64,000 nt of DNA, taken from the NCBI GenBank assembly GCA_028554645.1, contig JAQOOI010000076.1, positions 1,302,001-1,366,000 on the forward strand. The letters run 5' to 3'. Positions 22,729 to 35,019 of the stretch are shown here, piece by piece. Position 1 is the stretch's first letter. Each line of letters starts with the position of its first letter. The translations under genes and the position numbers were made by a program. A model generated the notes under the pieces. It worked only from the letters and a program-made list of their open reading frames with translations. It had not been told where the DNA came from and ran no database searches. Source of the DNA: Omphalotus guepiniiformis (lineage: Eukaryota > Basidiomycota > Agaricomycetes > Agaricales > Omphalotaceae).

Positions 22729-24649
22729 ATGTCACAAACACTACTAGCTCTATTCTCAATTCTCAGTTGGATTGCCACTGTGGTTGGACAGTCAAACGAT
22801 ACTGATGGGTTAGCTTGCTGTTCTGTTAAAAGTATCAATTCTTGAAATATCTGATTCACCGGCTAGATTCAAGTCAGACCCTTACCTGCAATACAAACCA
22901 GAATTTGCTCGTTCTCTTCCAGTACAGATCCTCGTTACAGGCGTCGTACTCACCCTCGTAGCCGTTCTCTTCATCCATATCGTATTCACCGGTCAATATC
23001 ACTGGCCACTCGCACCCGTCAACTACATCCTTCAACTCTCAGGCGTAGTCACCCTCCTCATCTCCCTCATAGCAACCCTCCATGTCGTTCTTTCTCAAAC
23101 TCTCACTGAAAGCGCTCGATGGCCGTATATGCTGAGCTATATCGCAGTAAACGTGCCACCCCTCGACCTCGAGGTTAATAATCCCTCTGATGACACCACC
23201 AACGGCAATTCTTGGAATTTGGCAGAACGAGCGACATGGTTGATCATGAATGCGACGGTATCAGGTTTAGTGCAGGTATGTATCCTCTTTAAAAATGTGC
23301 TGCGCTTTCAAAACTGATTCTATTGTCGTAATCGAGATCACACATATTCAATTCCTAACTCTCTTATACCCGTCACAACTTGAAGGCCGTCTGATCTTTT
23401 CTCTTCTCGGTGCGTTCACCACATAACCCTCTCATATATATATATAAACATACTCATGTTCATCTCTTCAGGTCCCCTTGCTATCCTCGCTGCCGTCGTA
23501 CAACTCATCCCCATCAGCCAGGGCAGCAGCCTCATCACAGTCGCTAACGATATCCGCAACGTATGCAACGCAACGCTCTCCCTCCTTTTCACCACCTCCC
23601 TCTTCGTTTGGGGCCTCCTCGTCAACCGCGGTCAAGCATGGCGAACCGACGGCGGCACAGCTGTCTTCGGTGTCAGTGCTCTCAGCCTTGCTATGGTTAG
23701 CACTGCCCTCAACTTCCTCTACGTCCCAAAGAACGAGGAGTACGTCTGGCTCCCTGGACTTATGTGGGCCGTCGTCCTCTGGCAGAGCTTCTTGGGATGG
23801 TGGTGGTGGGTCGGTGCGGGGAGCGGACATACGACGGACGACGTGGTGGAAGAGGTGATTAGACGTGGGGAGAAGATGGCTAGGAGGAGGAAGCAAACGA
23901 GGCAGAGAAGGTTAGAGGCTAGGAGGGCGAAGAAGAACCGAACTGTAGTTGATCAGGATCAAGATCAGGAAGAAGATATGTCTTCGGAGCAGGAGCAGGA
24001 CACTGCTGGGCGTCGTAGTTCTTTGAGTGGCTCAGAGACACCTACGCATGGTTCCTCTCCGAGGTCTTCCGAAGGAGGTACTAACACTGGTATCGCTACG
24101 AGCAGCTCAACTACTTCTTTCGCATCCGATACGACTATCAATTTCCCCAGCTTCCTTCCAAAAGTTGTGCAAGCGTGGTACCTTAATCTGCGTCAAGCAC
24201 ACGTCACTGCTGCACGACGCCAGACGGTCGAGCGGGTGGAGAGAATAAGAGAGATTGAACGAGAGCGAATGGAAAGCCAGAATAATCGACGGGCGCGCTC
24301 TGGGGTATCAGGCTTGGGTTGGGGCCTTGGAAGCTTTGGTTTGCGGATGGGGAGGACTGATGCCGAGTTGTTTGAAATGGAGACCAACCCTCGACGGAGA
24401 AGGAGACCAAGTGAAGAACCACGGACTAGTAGTAGCGATGATGGGTGCTTTTCAGACGATCATCGTTCCACGCCGAGGTCGAATACACCGGCACCGAGAC
24501 CGAAGAAGAGATCCAAGGCTGATGCTCAGCGTACAGTACCTCCGAATGATAGGATGGGCGCTGATGGGGCCATTGGAGGACGACGTAGATCAATGTGGTG
24601 GTGGGGCCCTTTTGAGCGGTGGCGGCTGCAGGATTCTACAGTTTATTAG
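22729..24649 (+). CDS. Multi-pass membrane protein with basic cytosolic tail
   Basis: The gene starts at the ATG at 22729, giving an N-terminal hydrophobic stretch (LLALFSILSWIATVVG) that may be a cleaved signal. About six membrane helices follow over three introns, including VQILVTGVVLTLVAVLFIHI, YILQLSGVVTLLISLIATLH, LAILAAVVQLIPI and LWQSFLGWWWWVGAG. After that come about 270 residues of charged, disordered tail with Arg/Lys-rich helices, acidic runs and Ser-rich segments, ending DSTVY at 24649. I recognise no family. The topology and tail suggest a fungal membrane protein with a cytosolic docking region. An out-of-frame ATG at 22724 overlaps the start and opens a 7-codon upstream frame, which might reduce translation. 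Confidence 0.72.
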
Positions 24650-24819
24650 TCCTGGCCTAATCCCATCTATGAAGATATTGTTGGATTTTGTGTTTCTGTA
24701 TGAATAGGCGTGTAATTCTCTTTGTGTTTTCATATAAAAATGTGCACTATTAGGGTGGGCATTGTAATCTGTTATTACATGTCTATCTAAATATACATAT
24801 GCGCAAAGCAGGCGACCAT

Positions 24820-26453
<1,634 letters not shown>

Positions 26454-26758
26454 TTTGAGAAAGATAGAGCTGGGCAGAAATTGGAGACTAGCCGACTGAG
26501 CAGTGAGAATTAAGAGCAATTCTCAAAGCCCTGTGATTGCTTTGCAATCCAGATTGGTGCCGCTGAGTAAGTATTTACTTGATTTACCCGTAGCAGCGCT
26601 GGCAGCCTGGGACCGAGACTGGCGCAGTTTTATGGCAATCTTCGAAATGGGAAACATATATATTTCTTGTTCCTATGTACAACACCACCGGCATTTTCCG
26701 AATGTCATCACTCTACACAGGACAAGTTGCTGGTAAGCAAGTTTCAACGCCTCCCACA

Positions 26759-29152
26759 TTAACTCGTCATTCGCTGAAGGATGACATGGGTGCCTCCCGA
26801 GACCGTGAGTCGCCCATCGTCCGTGTCCGCAGGCTCTCCGTCCAATTCAACGCTTCCTGAACCAGGAAGAGTCACCGTACCGGTCGTCCCAGCCGGCGCA
26901 TCGATAGCGATACTAAACGAGTCGTTCGTCGACAGACTCCATTTGATGCCAAACCATCCCAGTGAAGTCTCAAAGCCGCCTTCAGCTGCCGAAAGACCAC
27001 TCAGAACTGGAGCCACAGACCATGTCGCACCTGCAGCCGACGTGACCTTTAATCCGACTAGATAGAATGTCAATGCAGGAGTAGGGCCGGTGGACCATCC
27101 GTGAGAGTGGCTGGTATACGAGTAGTCGAACTCATAGCCTACTGTCGCCCGATATCTATCAAGGTAGCATAATTAGTATATATGACTCCTATGCAAGAGA
27201 ATGGTGATACCCAAGCGAGCCGTTTGCTGTAAAGCCTTCTAGCATAGTAGAATGTACGGAGAGATTAGTGTAGAACATGTAAGCCCACTCTCGATGAAGT
27301 AAATCCAGCGCGCGCTCGCCCTGCCCAGCGATGAAGTGCGCTTGAAGCTATGATGGATACTCAGCCTTACGCTTCAGCCCATTCAGGATCTACTTACCTC
27401 AAAGCCTCCCACAAACGGTATTATCGTATCGTTTAACTCAGGACTGACTGGACCAATATCTGTCCAAAACGAAGTCAGCCCTTCGCTTATTGCTTCTACT
27501 TGGCTTGTTGAATTGGTGAGATTGAAAACAACCGCGAGAGAGTTTCCGTCCTGGGGATGAAGAGACGTCGTTTCATTGTCTCGGAACATCCCCGCAGCAC
27601 TGTCCCAAAGTAGCTCGTTGAAGGCAGCCTTGACAACAGTGGCATTAGCTGAATAGGACGCCGCAAGATCTGTCTCGCCCAATTGAGATGCGAGTTCTCC
27701 GGCAGTGATTAGAACCTAGGAGGATCTCAAGAGGTCAAGACTTGTTAAGCAGCGCGAATTAGGGACATACATTGTAGAAAAGGGCATTGGCTGCCGAATT
27801 ATGACCTTGACCTCCATCTCGCCCCCAATCATTAGCAAAGCTCAATGGGACATCAATTAGCCCAGTATAATCTAGTTGATTGGCAAGGAACGACAGGGCC
27901 TTGGTGTAGTTCGTCCAGACCAATTCTACGAAATCGAGGTCGCCAGTGTACAAGAAATACGTGTGCGTCCCAATCAAAGTCCACGCAATATACGTATCAC
28001 TGCCGTGGGCATTGATGGGAGGGCCTGAATACTGAAGAGCGCCTGTCTCAGGATCTTGCGTCGAAAACATGACGAGAAGTGAATTCTTGGTGGGCAAGAG
28101 GTCATTTGTCGAGACGAGCTCAGTATGGACTGATATACCCATATCGCCTGTTCTTGATATTAGATAGCCGAAGGAATATTGAAGATTAGCGCCGACGCAC
28201 CAGGCCACACATTTCTATCGGGCGAACGCACGCTCAGTTGGATTGCACGGTATAGTAAACTTAACTACAAACCTATCTCGTTTTGCACCATCCACCAAAA
28301 TTGGGCCAGATACCGGTCCGCCTGTAGCATTGTTCGCCCAGCCTGGGTGAAGATTTGAGTGCAAAACAGTATATGCTCAGCTACTGTGCATACCGTGTGT
28401 ACTGGGGCATGGCTGCTGTCTAGCCTCATGCGAATCTATAGTATTTGTTTGGACAGTATAAGCTCCACCGTACCAGATTTTCGTCAGAAAATCCGAGTCT
28501 TGAAACCCAATATCCTCCGCGAGGAAATATCCCGTGTAACTTCTCAAGTTTTCCCAATGCGGCATAAATGTCGTGTTGAGGGATATATTTGATATTGAGA
28601 TTGGTGAATCGTTATTAGAGACAACAGTGAGATATCGAAACCCGCCTCTCTGCTCTCCAATTGTCTGCGTGAATGTTGTCGGGCTAAGCAGAATAGGAAC
28701 CACTTGAACACCATCAGAATTCATCGAAGGAGTGGATTGGCAGGTATCGTCAGACGCATTTGGATTGATGAACATAGAAGACTCCGTGAATGAAAGTGAA
28801 AGAGCAGAGCCCGGGTCTGCGCTGTCGATTTGAATCGAGAGTCTACCTCCAACCTACAACCGGAGAAAGAGGTCAAATGACAAATAATATATGAAAGATG
28901 AAAGACTTCGACCTCTTGTGCAAAATCCAGAACGACATAAGAATTACTCGCGAGAAAGGTCGCTTGCCCGCTTGATTCAATAAGATTTTGTGCGTCCTGT
29001 ACGTTCCCTACAACGGAATGAATAACTTTTGGTACAACTGTCCTGGAAGAGGGTGCAAAGTTAAAAGCATCCCAAGGACCTGAAGGCGCAGTTGCCCTCG
29101 CTGTGATGCATGAAAAGACAAGCAAGTAGTAAGCATAGCTAGAGAACGCCAT
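26759..29152 (-). CDS. Secreted alpha-L-rhamnosidase (GH78-like)
   Basis: The ATG at 29152 gives MAFSSYAYYLLVFSCITARA, a signal peptide. The N-terminal half is beta-rich. The catalytic six-hairpin domain begins around YGGAYTVQTNTIDSHEARQQ and contains ILVDGAKRDRNVWPGDMGIS, the acidic DGAKRDR-VWPGD block of GH78 enzymes. AHGSDTYIAWTLIGTHTYFL, LSFANDWGRDGGQGHNSAAN and the C-terminal YEFDYSYTSHSHGWSTGP follow. A C-terminal beta-sandwich (WFGIKWSLSTNDSFSIAIDA) closes the protein. Several N-glycosylation sequons are present. It removes rhamnose from pectin or plant glycosides outside the cell. The length is about 650-700 residues with about 6-7 introns. Exact GH subfamily is inferred. Confidence 0.87.
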
Positions 29153-29686
29153 GACTAGCTCAGCAAGAAAGTCCACCTCTAATTCATATTTAAGGGTTTT
29201 GAAAACATGAATGTTTTGCCGAAGGAGTCCGGGTGTACATCATCATATGATCAGCAGGTGCAGATTGTGTCCTTGGAGGGATGCGTCCAGTCGGAAAACA
29301 ATCAGAAGACCTTTTTCTTTTCAGTGGCGAAACGTAAGGCCTGACTCGGGACGAATGCTTGTTAATTCTGATGGAGTGATTTCCAATCTGTACGATAGTT
29401 TTTCCATACCAAGGGCCTAGTGAACAGGCATTTGAACATCATGTTGATCCAAAATTGGCCTGCGGTCTTCGCATGGCCTGCCGGGCCGCCAGGTAGAAAT
29501 CTGCGTCGCGAGAGGAAAGTCAGCGCACAACTGGCGCACAATGAGTATCATATTCAGAAATATCATATCAGCCAGACGGTAAAAAATGATTCTGGAAAAT
29601 ATATTCAGTCATTCCAAGAAGTCGTCATAATACACGAAGTGAATAATTTGAAAGTACCACACTTGGCATACATCACAAAGTATTCA

Positions 29687-30552
29687 TCAGGCACCAACAG
29701 CGTCTACAGCGGAGGCGGCAGGAGGGGTAGATTTGACCGCGTCCGACACCTTACTCTGCTTGCCAGCCGTCACGTTCCCGGATTCAGTATTGGAGGCTCC
29801 TAACTTCGCCTTCTTCTTTTTCTTTAACAAAGCTGCCACCTAATCAGTACCTTGCTGAAGAATATGAATGCTATACAAAGCTGCAGAGACCGCACTCTTG
29901 ACTCCATCAACTAATTCACGACTCTGCTCCAAGTATTCTGTGTCATCAAAGCGGTGCTTCTTGCCAGCCAACTTGGGCGGTTCATCAGACGATGTGTCAG
30001 CCTTAGATGGACCAGCACCGGAGCTTTGTGAGGTATCTATGCCAAGCTTGCGTTCCAGGGCTTCCAGTTTAGCTTTTTGAGCCTGAGCCTTCGCAGCGTT
30101 CCGGGCGGGTTCAGATTCGAGATATTCCGCAAGTCTACAGGGTGGATAAGCTTCCAAAATAAGGCGTAAATGATAAGCCCAACTCACTTCTTGGCCTCTT
30201 TGATTGTACTCAATCGCCGCCCGCTCAGATCTCTGCAAGAATCGTTGTTACTCGTCTTCTGACTGCTCATCCTCCCACCGGCAGCACGAAGCTGCGAACC
30301 AAAACCTCCTTTGCCTCCACGTAAGCGGGGCGCCAGACGGAGAATCACTAGGTTGGAACCATCGTCTAAGGCTGAGATGGGAGCATCCTGTTCCACCAGG
30401 CCAAAGTTGGGCGATAGGGTGAGCCCTGAAGGCGGCAGTGTATCATATTTCTCTTTAAGAAGATCGAGTAATGAAGAGAAGGGAGTAGAAGGTGGCACGG
30501 AGAGAGATAAAGTTGGGAAGGGCGAAAATGTGGATACAAGCACACTGGTCAT
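29687..30552 (-). CDS. SDE2: SDE2 ubiquitin-fold splicing/genome-stability factor
   Basis: Sde2 is made as a ubiquitin-fold precursor cleaved after Gly-Gly; the released Lys-starting C-terminal part joins the spliceosome and acts in telomeric silencing and replication stress. The ATG at 30552 opens a ubiquitin-like domain of about 80 residues. It is followed by the hallmark LAPRLRGGKGGFGSQLRAAG, with the cleavage point GG|KGG. A charged helical region (LEALERKLGID, FDDTEYLEQSRELVDGVK) follows. The uninterrupted frame stops at a TAG at 29840-29842. A 63 nt intron (29895-29833, GTGCGG...CTGAT...GGCAG) removes that stop and joins to TLLKKKKKAKLGASN and a Ser/Ala-rich tail ending DAVGA at a TGA at 29687. 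I prefer the spliced form. The ubiquitin-fold identity is firm; the 3' structure is inferred. Confidence 0.87.
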
Positions 30553-30678
30553 CGTTAAAGGTGAAGGAGTTTGTGATCACGTGTATTTACTGAGTCACAC
30601 ACAAAGCTGCTTAAAAGCTCATACTACAGAAAATATACATGGACAAGAATACATCTGATCACAGGCCCTTCGTTTGGC

Positions 30679-31889
30679 CTACTTCAACCCCAACCCGTCT
30701 TGTGGTGTATCCTGTGCGAACCTATGAATTTGAAGAATGGAGATGAATGCAAGAAGAATTGTGTTCAGCTACCGACCATCTGGTATTGCACACCGCAGAA
30801 TTGCAGAAAACGATTCAAGTTGCCTTCTTTTGAGTCTGTAGCATTCGAGATCCCATAGTCTTCCACTAAGGCTTTGCAAGCTTTGGCTTCAAAGGTCCTA
30901 TACAGTCAGATCAAGGACTTGAAAGACAGCCTTATACTACATACCGTCGATCTCAAAGAGCTCCTTGAGTGTCTTTGGGAAATGTTTGCTGACTGTACCA
31001 TCGATCTTGTACATTGTGTGAAGAGGCTCGCACTGGTTTCGCTCACGAAGTAACGCGTTCGCTCGCTTACTCTCCCTGAACATGTGGAACAGTATTGCAT
31101 ATTCAAGTTGTCGGACAAGTTCAGCAACGTCTGGCGATTGAAGCTTACGAATTATGGAGGTCTATACGAGCCTTTTCCAGCTTCAACTTCTTGCTTTCAA
31201 CGTCCTTCTTCAGCTCGTCAGGGATTGCCTTCTTCAAACATTCCTTGACTTGTTTCTCGACCATTTGATTAAATTCGCGGTCAAGTTCCTCGTCAACTAT
31301 GTTCACAGAATTTGTTGAATATCTCAACAGATCACTAAACAAAATGTCATACCTTGCTTCTGAAGCTCCGCAATTATCTTCTTATCCAGAAGATCACTCA
31401 TGATCACTGTACTGAACATAAGTCTTGAAAGAAGGAGCAAGGAGGTGTAAACGGACGCTTGATTTCATCAATCCCATCCGACTGACGTGTTTGCTGGTCG
31501 CCCAGTTTCAAGCGTAAACTTCGTTGTCAAGAAGTAAGCCATAGGTTAGCCGCAAGTCAAGTAATGAGCCATCCTACTCGTTTATCTCCTGTACGAGACC
31601 TTCTTCACCCAAGATGTCAGGCTGGCGGATGCGATCAAGTAATGTGTTGAGTGCTTGCTAATACGCAAGGTGAGCCTTAGGTGACATGTCTAAATCTGAG
31701 AAGCCTCCTACTCACGTCAAGTGTAGTGATTGTTCCGTCCATGCTTGTTGGTAGGAACTGAGCTGATAGAAATTCAGATGTAGAATCTTGTGGGCGCAAA
31801 GGAATCGATGAGTGCTCGGTTTACCTACTTATAGGTCGCTCAGTTAACGACGCCAGATCCGCTGCAAGCGAGGAAGAGTGTGCTTCCAT
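30679..31889 (-). CDS. Conserved coiled-coil protein, function unknown
   Basis: From the ATG at 31889 the exons can be joined as MEAHSSSLAADLASLTERP, then TTLDQALNTLLDRIRQPDIL, GEEGLVQEIN, LRLKLGDQQTRQSDGIDEIK, MSDLLDKKIIAELQKQ, VDEELDREFNQMVEKQVKEC and the Lys/Glu-rich coil ending ARIDLHNSESKRANALLRER. KIDGTVSKHFPKTLKELFEI and DYGISNATDSKEGNLNRFLQ complete it, for about 280 residues. Every join uses GT-AG ends. The last exon has more than one possible acceptor; one gives DTPQDGLGLK ending at the TAG at 30679-30681. An automated call might split this gene at the internal ATG at 31401. I do not recognise the family. The pattern suggests a soluble helical adaptor. Confidence 0.6.
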
Positions 31890-32226
31890 CGTGAAATAGT
31901 AAGAGTTTAGTAAAGATGAGAATGGTATTATGGCGAGCTTGAGTGCTTAACTTGACGGGAAGACAGCACACGCGTTTGCAACGTGTAGGGGAAGGAATGC
32001 AAATGAGCTTCGATGCAATTAAATCGAATCTGCCCAGAAATAAGTATGTACTTCATTGCAAATAAGTCCATACAATTTATTGAATTCAGTCCAGGGGTCT
32101 GGGGTCGCCCTTATCTAATGAACACCCACAAACTTGTCCATGAAGTGAAAGGCAGATTATTACAATGAATGGAGAATCTAACGAGGACCTGTCGTTCTAG
32201 CCTCGCAGTGTATAAGTACGTGAAGA
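31890..32226. other. Intergenic, no gene seen
   Basis: This 337 bp lies between the coiled-coil gene start and the TDP1 stop. An ACGCGT occurs in CACACGCGTTTGC near 31970, which may be chance. No other feature is seen. Confidence 0.45.
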
Positions 32227-34752
32227 TCAATGGCCTTGGCCTTGAAGGATTGCTGACTCCTCTTGAATCTGTGCGTAATGCAATCGACGACAGTCATCAG
32301 AGCAAACTCGATGAAGAAGGAAGAGTGTCCTAACCCAAGGACCATCACTGTCGGCGGCATAGCGTGGCGGCGGCCTCTCAAAGCACGCTACTCTATCGAT
32401 ATCCGCTCTTGTTTTGAGCGGGAACACTATCCCGAGCTCATAATTCCGCACCTACAAAGAGACATCTAGTAATAAGAACGACAGGAGATAGAAACCTGAG
32501 CTCACGTTTAGGACAGGATTGAAAGCAGACCCAGAAATTGTACCCCATGCCGATGGAGTGAAGTTATGCGATCCGAGATATGCCCACCCGATAGGCTCGT
32601 TGACGACTTCAATTTCGTCGCTATCATCCTCAGTAGTCGAACCACATTCATCGGCATTCTTAGAAGCGCTGGCGCGCACATTATCCGAGACTCTGGCAAT
32701 AATCATCTGAACAAATGTCAGTCAGACAGTCTGCATCTGCCGCTATGACATGCGACGGAAGGACCTTCGTATGCATAAGCGTATTCCCTGCCTTGCTCTT
32801 TGAATCTCGAAATAGCTCCCTTGGAAAGTTCTTGGCTTCCCACTGAGCTCTCCTGCAAAAAATCGTTCCACCACCCTGCACGACGGTCACGTAAGAAAAT
32901 CATTTACTCAACCCAAAGGTCAGTATGATCACTCACAGGCTCTCCGTGCTGGCTACCTCTGACTGTCCTCCGTGAGGGGAAGATGATGGATAGGTCAGAA
33001 GGGTAGGGTAATTTCTCCCTATGTCGCCTTGGTTTGTCCAACCAGTCTTGCGCAGATTCGCCTCGAGCAGAATAATAGAATTCGTTCAACCATTGCGTGT
33101 TATATTGACCGATGCTGGAGCCCTACAAGTATTGAGGTATGAAACATGAACGAAGTTGCAAAGTCGTGCCTGATACTCCAAAGCAAGCTTCTTCTCTTTC
33201 CTTCCATTTCCAGTTCCAAGCCCCATGCTACGGATAGCTTTCATTAATCTTGTATGTCCTGTTCTAAATTTGGATATGAGTATGGCCGTAGGTCATGTTA
33301 TTACAACATTCACAATATGACGGCCGGCCAACCCTCGTGTCTACCAGATATCGAGGGGACGAGGTGAACTTTGACTTTTGACCAATCCCACCGCGTACAA
33401 ATTTCTTCAGTCGACTTGATGGGAAGATTAGAGTGCTGCAAAGGTGTCAACATAGCCTTCTGAACATGAAATATAAACCTACACCCTGTCGCAGCATCGT
33501 AGCTAGAGCCGGCTTCACATGGATACCATCTAAAACGTGTTTCATAACATATTGGAAAGATTCAGAGTTGGTCTTGTCAAACGTAGCAGGTTTCGGGAGA
33601 GGAGGGAGATCTTGCACCCATATAGCCTTTAGTATCGTGAGCATATGAGACCGAATATTGAGAAAGGACGTGTACATAGCATTTTCAATGTCCCGCCAGT
33701 CAAATGGAATGAGATTTGCGGTAGATATGGCGACACGTAGACGACCCGTTTTATAGAAAATCTGGAACAGTAAAGCTCTCAAGTAATCAACGTCAGTAAC
33801 AGCAAGGCATTCTCATACCAGCATGAACTGAGAGAACGTGATCAACACGACAATCAGAGGCATCAGCTGACAATAAGTGGTACCTTCATGTGCATACAGC
33901 CAAAACCACCCTTCAACACGGGCATTGTCTTAATCCAGTTAGGTAACACATTCTTCATGCTTGCATTCCCAGACGCGTCCGGCTGAGAAACCATGATAAC
34001 GGGTACCGACGGGTCGAAGAGACTGTATATCCATGCAATATCCAGGGCGAAAGTAGACAGAATCGCAAATGCTATATCTGTTTTCTGAGTAGAAAGTCAG
34101 AAATCCATCATCTTCAAAACAGTCGTACCCACCTTCCCCAAGATTGTGGACAATCTGAATGTTGGCTTGCCGTCTTTTCTAGGCTCGACTCCCATTGTGG
34201 CTGTTGGACGAAATTCACCTTCCCAAAACAGTGCGTCCGAACCATTGGCTCCAGTAGTGACCCGAGAGGAACCCGCAATAGGTACCGCTTTAGACGGCTG
34301 AGAGCTGCTAGAAGAATCGGCAATGGTTCGACCATTAGCCATACCACTAGACAACGATGAAAGACATTGCCTCTTGGCACTCGGTTCTACAATCTGCACA
34401 TCATCGTCATCATCACTCGGACGTTCCTCTTCGCCGACAGACAATCCTTGAGCTTTTCTTGAGCGTTTCTGACGTTCAAGCCGTTCCTTCTCCAATTGTG
34501 CTCGTTCTGAAAGAAAGCTATTCACTTTGGACGTCGATGATTGTTGAACTACTTCGGTCTTGGAGGATTCGATAGCTTGTCTCATCTGTTCTTGAAAAGC
34601 AACCTCTTCATCTTTACGGCCTTGTGTCAGAGTAGTTTGGGCGTCTTGGAGGCTAAGTGCAATCGCTCTTCCCAGATGGTTGAGAAACACATATAAATTA
34701 CATCTTCTATGAAATACCTCGCCATTTCATCGTCTTGATCTACGAGATCCAT
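32227..34752 (-). CDS. TDP1: Tyrosyl-DNA phosphodiesterase 1
   Basis: TDP1 removes topoisomerase I peptides from DNA 3' ends. The ATG at 34752 gives MDLVDQDDEMARAIALSLQD across a first intron; this is a ubiquitin-interacting-motif-like helix common at fungal TDP1 N-termini. A Glu/Arg-rich linker and acidic run (DDDDDVQIVEPSAKRQ) lead to the catalytic part. The first HKN motif reads LKGGFGCMHMK near 33890, with its Asn in VAISTANLIPFDW. The second reads LMHTKVLPSHV near 32790-32760, with its Asn in AYLGSHNFTPSAWGTI. The C-terminus has NVRNYELGIVFPL and ACFERPP, then a final intron and IQEESAILQGQGH. Both catalytic His-Lys pairs are intact. About 10 introns; exact borders are inferred. Confidence 0.92.
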
Positions 34753-35019
34753 CTCGGGAGCGTCTAAGAAAAGGCCTTGAAGGCAAAGAGGAGGAAGACA
34801 AATGACAAGCTGATGACAAGACGCGCGCCGACGACGAAGTCTGAATGCACACATCACGTGATGCGAGTGACTCATTCGAGCAAAGGGGCGTACTTAGTTG
34901 GGAGACGGCTACTTCTCTACTTCAGATAAGATTGACGAGCTCGATTGTGAATAATAACTGATACAATATTTCAAGTAAATATATTCTATGATCCAGACGT
35001 GAAATATATAGCCGTCAGC

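Noticed and set aside
22724..22747. Seven-codon upstream open frame overlapping the membrane-protein start
   Set aside because: It is real in sequence but such short upstream frames are common; listed only in the gene entry.
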